Assembly (NCBI GenBank): GCA_029287515.1
Contig: JARFQZ010000033.1
Location: forward strand, 1 to 7,362
DNA length: 7,362 bases
Source of the DNA: Lysobacterales bacterium
GTDB taxonomy: Bacteria > Pseudomonadota > Gammaproteobacteria > Xanthomonadales > SZUA-36
Direction of reading: 5' to 3'
Position numbers and translations under genes: made by a program. The notes under the pieces are model-generated. The model was given only the letters and a program-made list of their open reading frames with translations, made no database searches and was not told the origin of the DNA. Position 1 is the first letter of the stretch. Each line of letters opens with the position of its first letter. Of this stretch, positions 6,548 to 7,362 are shown piece after piece.

Positions 6548-6637
6548 AAATATCTCCCGGTTCCATAGCACCAGCTTTATCGTGATTGAATTTGTCACTT
6601 TTTCCAATAAAGTTTTTCAGCGCGCTACAATGGGCCA
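6548..6637. other. Divergent intergenic region between SDR and rraA
   Basis: This 90-base AT-richer stretch must hold promoters for both neighbours. On the plus strand the clearest box is TACAAT at 6626-6631, with TTTCCA at 6601-6606 as a poor -35 at 19 bases. Another weak pair is TTGAAT (6586-6591) with TAAAGT (6608-6613). On the minus strand no convincing pair was found; GATAAA is the best -10-like hexamer. No clear operator palindrome was seen. Confidence 0.4.
6554..6558 (-). promoter_or_regulatory. Ribosome binding site that fixes the SDR start
   Basis: On the minus strand GGGAG lies 6 bases before the ATG at 6547. It selects this start over the in-frame ATG 20 codons upstream, which would add a tail not expected in the family. 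Confidence 0.65.
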
Positions 6638-7132
6638 ATGAACGATACTTACTCAGTTCCCGATCTTTGTGATGATTTTTTCGACGAAATCACCGTGCTT
6701 GAACCGATCTTTACGGATTACGGCGGCAAGTCGAAATTCAGTGGTGAAATCGTCACCATCAAGTGCTTCGAAGACAATTCACTGGTCCGGGACGCCGTCA
6801 AAACCGGGGGCAGGGGCCGCGTACTCGTGGTGGATGGCAGGGGCTCGTTGCGACACGCATTGCTGGGCGACCTGCTGGCCGCTACTGCAGCTGAAAACGG
6901 CTGGCAGGGACTGCTGATCAACGGTTGTGTGCGCGATGTGGAAATCCTGGAGACCATCGATCTGGGTGTTAAAGCCCTGAATTGTTTTCCGGTGAAAACG
7001 GAAAAAAGGGGTGAGGGCAGGCTGGACGTTAACGTGACGTTTGCCGGTGCCAGGATCCAGCCGGGTCAATACCTGTATTCCGATGCCAACGGTATCGTCG
7101 TCGCCCGCCGAAAACTCGATATTGAATTCTGA
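6638..7132 (+). CDS. rraA: RraA family protein (ribonuclease activity regulator A / 4-hydroxy-4-methyl-2-oxoglutarate aldolase-like)
   Basis: A 164-residue cytoplasmic protein matching RraA over its whole length (E. coli about 161 residues). Recognisable segments are the start region PDLCDDFFDEITVLEPIF (8-25), the KCFEDNSLVRDA part (42-53), GRGRVLVVDGRGSLRHALLGD (58-78), LINGCVRDVEIL (93-104) and KRGEG near residue 123. RraA in E. coli binds RNase E and some RNA helicases and restrains them; relatives with the metal motif D-x20-R-D are class II pyruvate aldolases/decarboxylases. That motif is complete here: Asp78, 20 residues, Arg99-Asp100. So a metabolic role, alone or with RNA control, is possible. 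The start is given by family alignment; no Shine-Dalgarno is visible before it. A possible membrane-channel gene follows after 11 bases and probably shares the transcript. Confidence 0.9.
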   Translation: MNDTYSVPDLCDDFFDEITVLEPIFTDYGGKSKFSGEIVTIKCFEDNSLVRDAVKTGGRGRVLVVDGRGSLRHALLGDLLAATAAENGWQGLLINGCVRDVEILETIDLGVKALNCFPVKTEKRGEGRLDVNVTFAGARIQPGQYLYSDANGIVVARRKLDIEF

Positions 7133-7143
7133 ACATTCAAACC

Positions 7144-7362
7144 ATGCAAACCACGCCGACGGAACCTCAAACGCCTGAAGCTGCGCCTGAAGCCGCCCCG
7201 GTCATCGATGATTTCTTTGACCTGGAGATTGATCTCGAGCAGTACCTTCCCGAGGCGGTAGTTCCGGCCTGGCAGTTCATGCAGGACTATCCATTGCTGC
7301 TGGTGGTGGTGATGTTCATCGTTGGCTACGCAGTCGGTAAGGGCCTGCAGTGGTTGCTTGAG
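7144..7362 (+). CDS. Possible MscS-type mechanosensitive channel, N-terminal part only, cut by window edge
   Basis: From ATG 7144 the frame is open for 73 codons to the window end. Residues 1-20 are rich in Pro, Glu, Ala and Thr, as in a flexible leader. An acidic segment follows (IDDFFDLEIDLEQYLPEA, 21-38), and then FMQDYPLLLVVVMFIVGYAVGKGLQ (45-69), which contains a clear transmembrane helix. A Tyr-Pro-Leu-Leu helix followed by Gly-x-x-x-Gly-Lys and a Leu-rich stretch is common in the first helix of MscS-family channels, which release solutes under osmotic stress. In pseudomonads, from memory, rraA also lies close to an MscS-like gene (cmpX), which supports the guess. The pore domain is not in the window, so another membrane protein remains possible. 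No strong ribosome site is visible, and the gene sits 11 bases after rraA. Confidence 0.5.
   Translation, partial: MQTTPTEPQTPEAAPEAAPVIDDFFDLEIDLEQYLPEAVVPAWQFMQDYPLLLVVVMFIVGYAVGKGLQWLLE

Noticed and set aside
6548..6607. N-terminal extension of the SDR by 20 residues
   Set aside because: The frame is open, but family alignment and the GGGAG site both support the ATG at 6547.
6260..6641. Plus-strand open frames opposite the SDR 5' half
   Set aside because: They are antisense to the SDR coding sequence with no domain or ribosome site; shadow frames.

Overview
The window looks like chromosomal DNA of a moderately GC-rich gammaproteobacterium, probably a free-living aquatic one. The evidence is an RraA protein of proteobacterial type, a PbpG-like periplasmic penicillin-binding protein, a PutP-like sodium symporter and a Tat-exported amidohydrolase. 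Genus cannot be fixed from this sequence. There are seven protein-coding genes, two of them cut by the window edges. I found no RNA gene, CRISPR array, insertion sequence or prophage remnant.

Left part (1-1070): a minus-strand gene, cut at base 1, encodes a membrane-anchored endonuclease/exonuclease/phosphatase-fold (EEP) hydrolase. A divergent intergenic region of 138 bases with candidate promoters in both directions separates it from the next genes.

Central part (1071-4710): a tight plus-strand operon of three genes. These are an exported DUF4833 protein, a PutP-like sodium:solute symporter that starts at the base after the DUF4833 stop codon, and a YtcJ-like amidohydrolase with a Tat signal whose start overlaps the symporter end by 14 bases. 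The spacing suggests coupled translation and a shared task. The simplest reading is that the exported hydrolase cleaves an amide-type compound in the periplasm, the symporter imports a product, and the DUF4833 protein assists in an unknown way. The substrate is unknown. This is the most interesting unit in the window.

Right part (4711-7362): a PbpG-like D,D-peptidase gene runs towards a minus-strand short-chain dehydrogenase/reductase (SDR) of the DHRS7B-like type, with only 8 bases between their stop codons. The SDR is divergent from rraA across 90 bases. The start of rraA has no visible ribosome binding site and lies just after a TACAAT box, so it may be leaderless. Eleven bases after rraA begins a gene cut by the window end. 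Its product has an acidic/proline-rich leader followed by a membrane helix, and I tentatively call it a MscS-type mechanosensitive channel.

No clearly new defence or mobile system is present. The points worth a second look are the three-gene operon, the altered sodium-site motif in the symporter, the Asn-to-Asp change in the SDR active-site tetrad, the intact aldolase-type metal motif in RraA, and its possible leaderless start.
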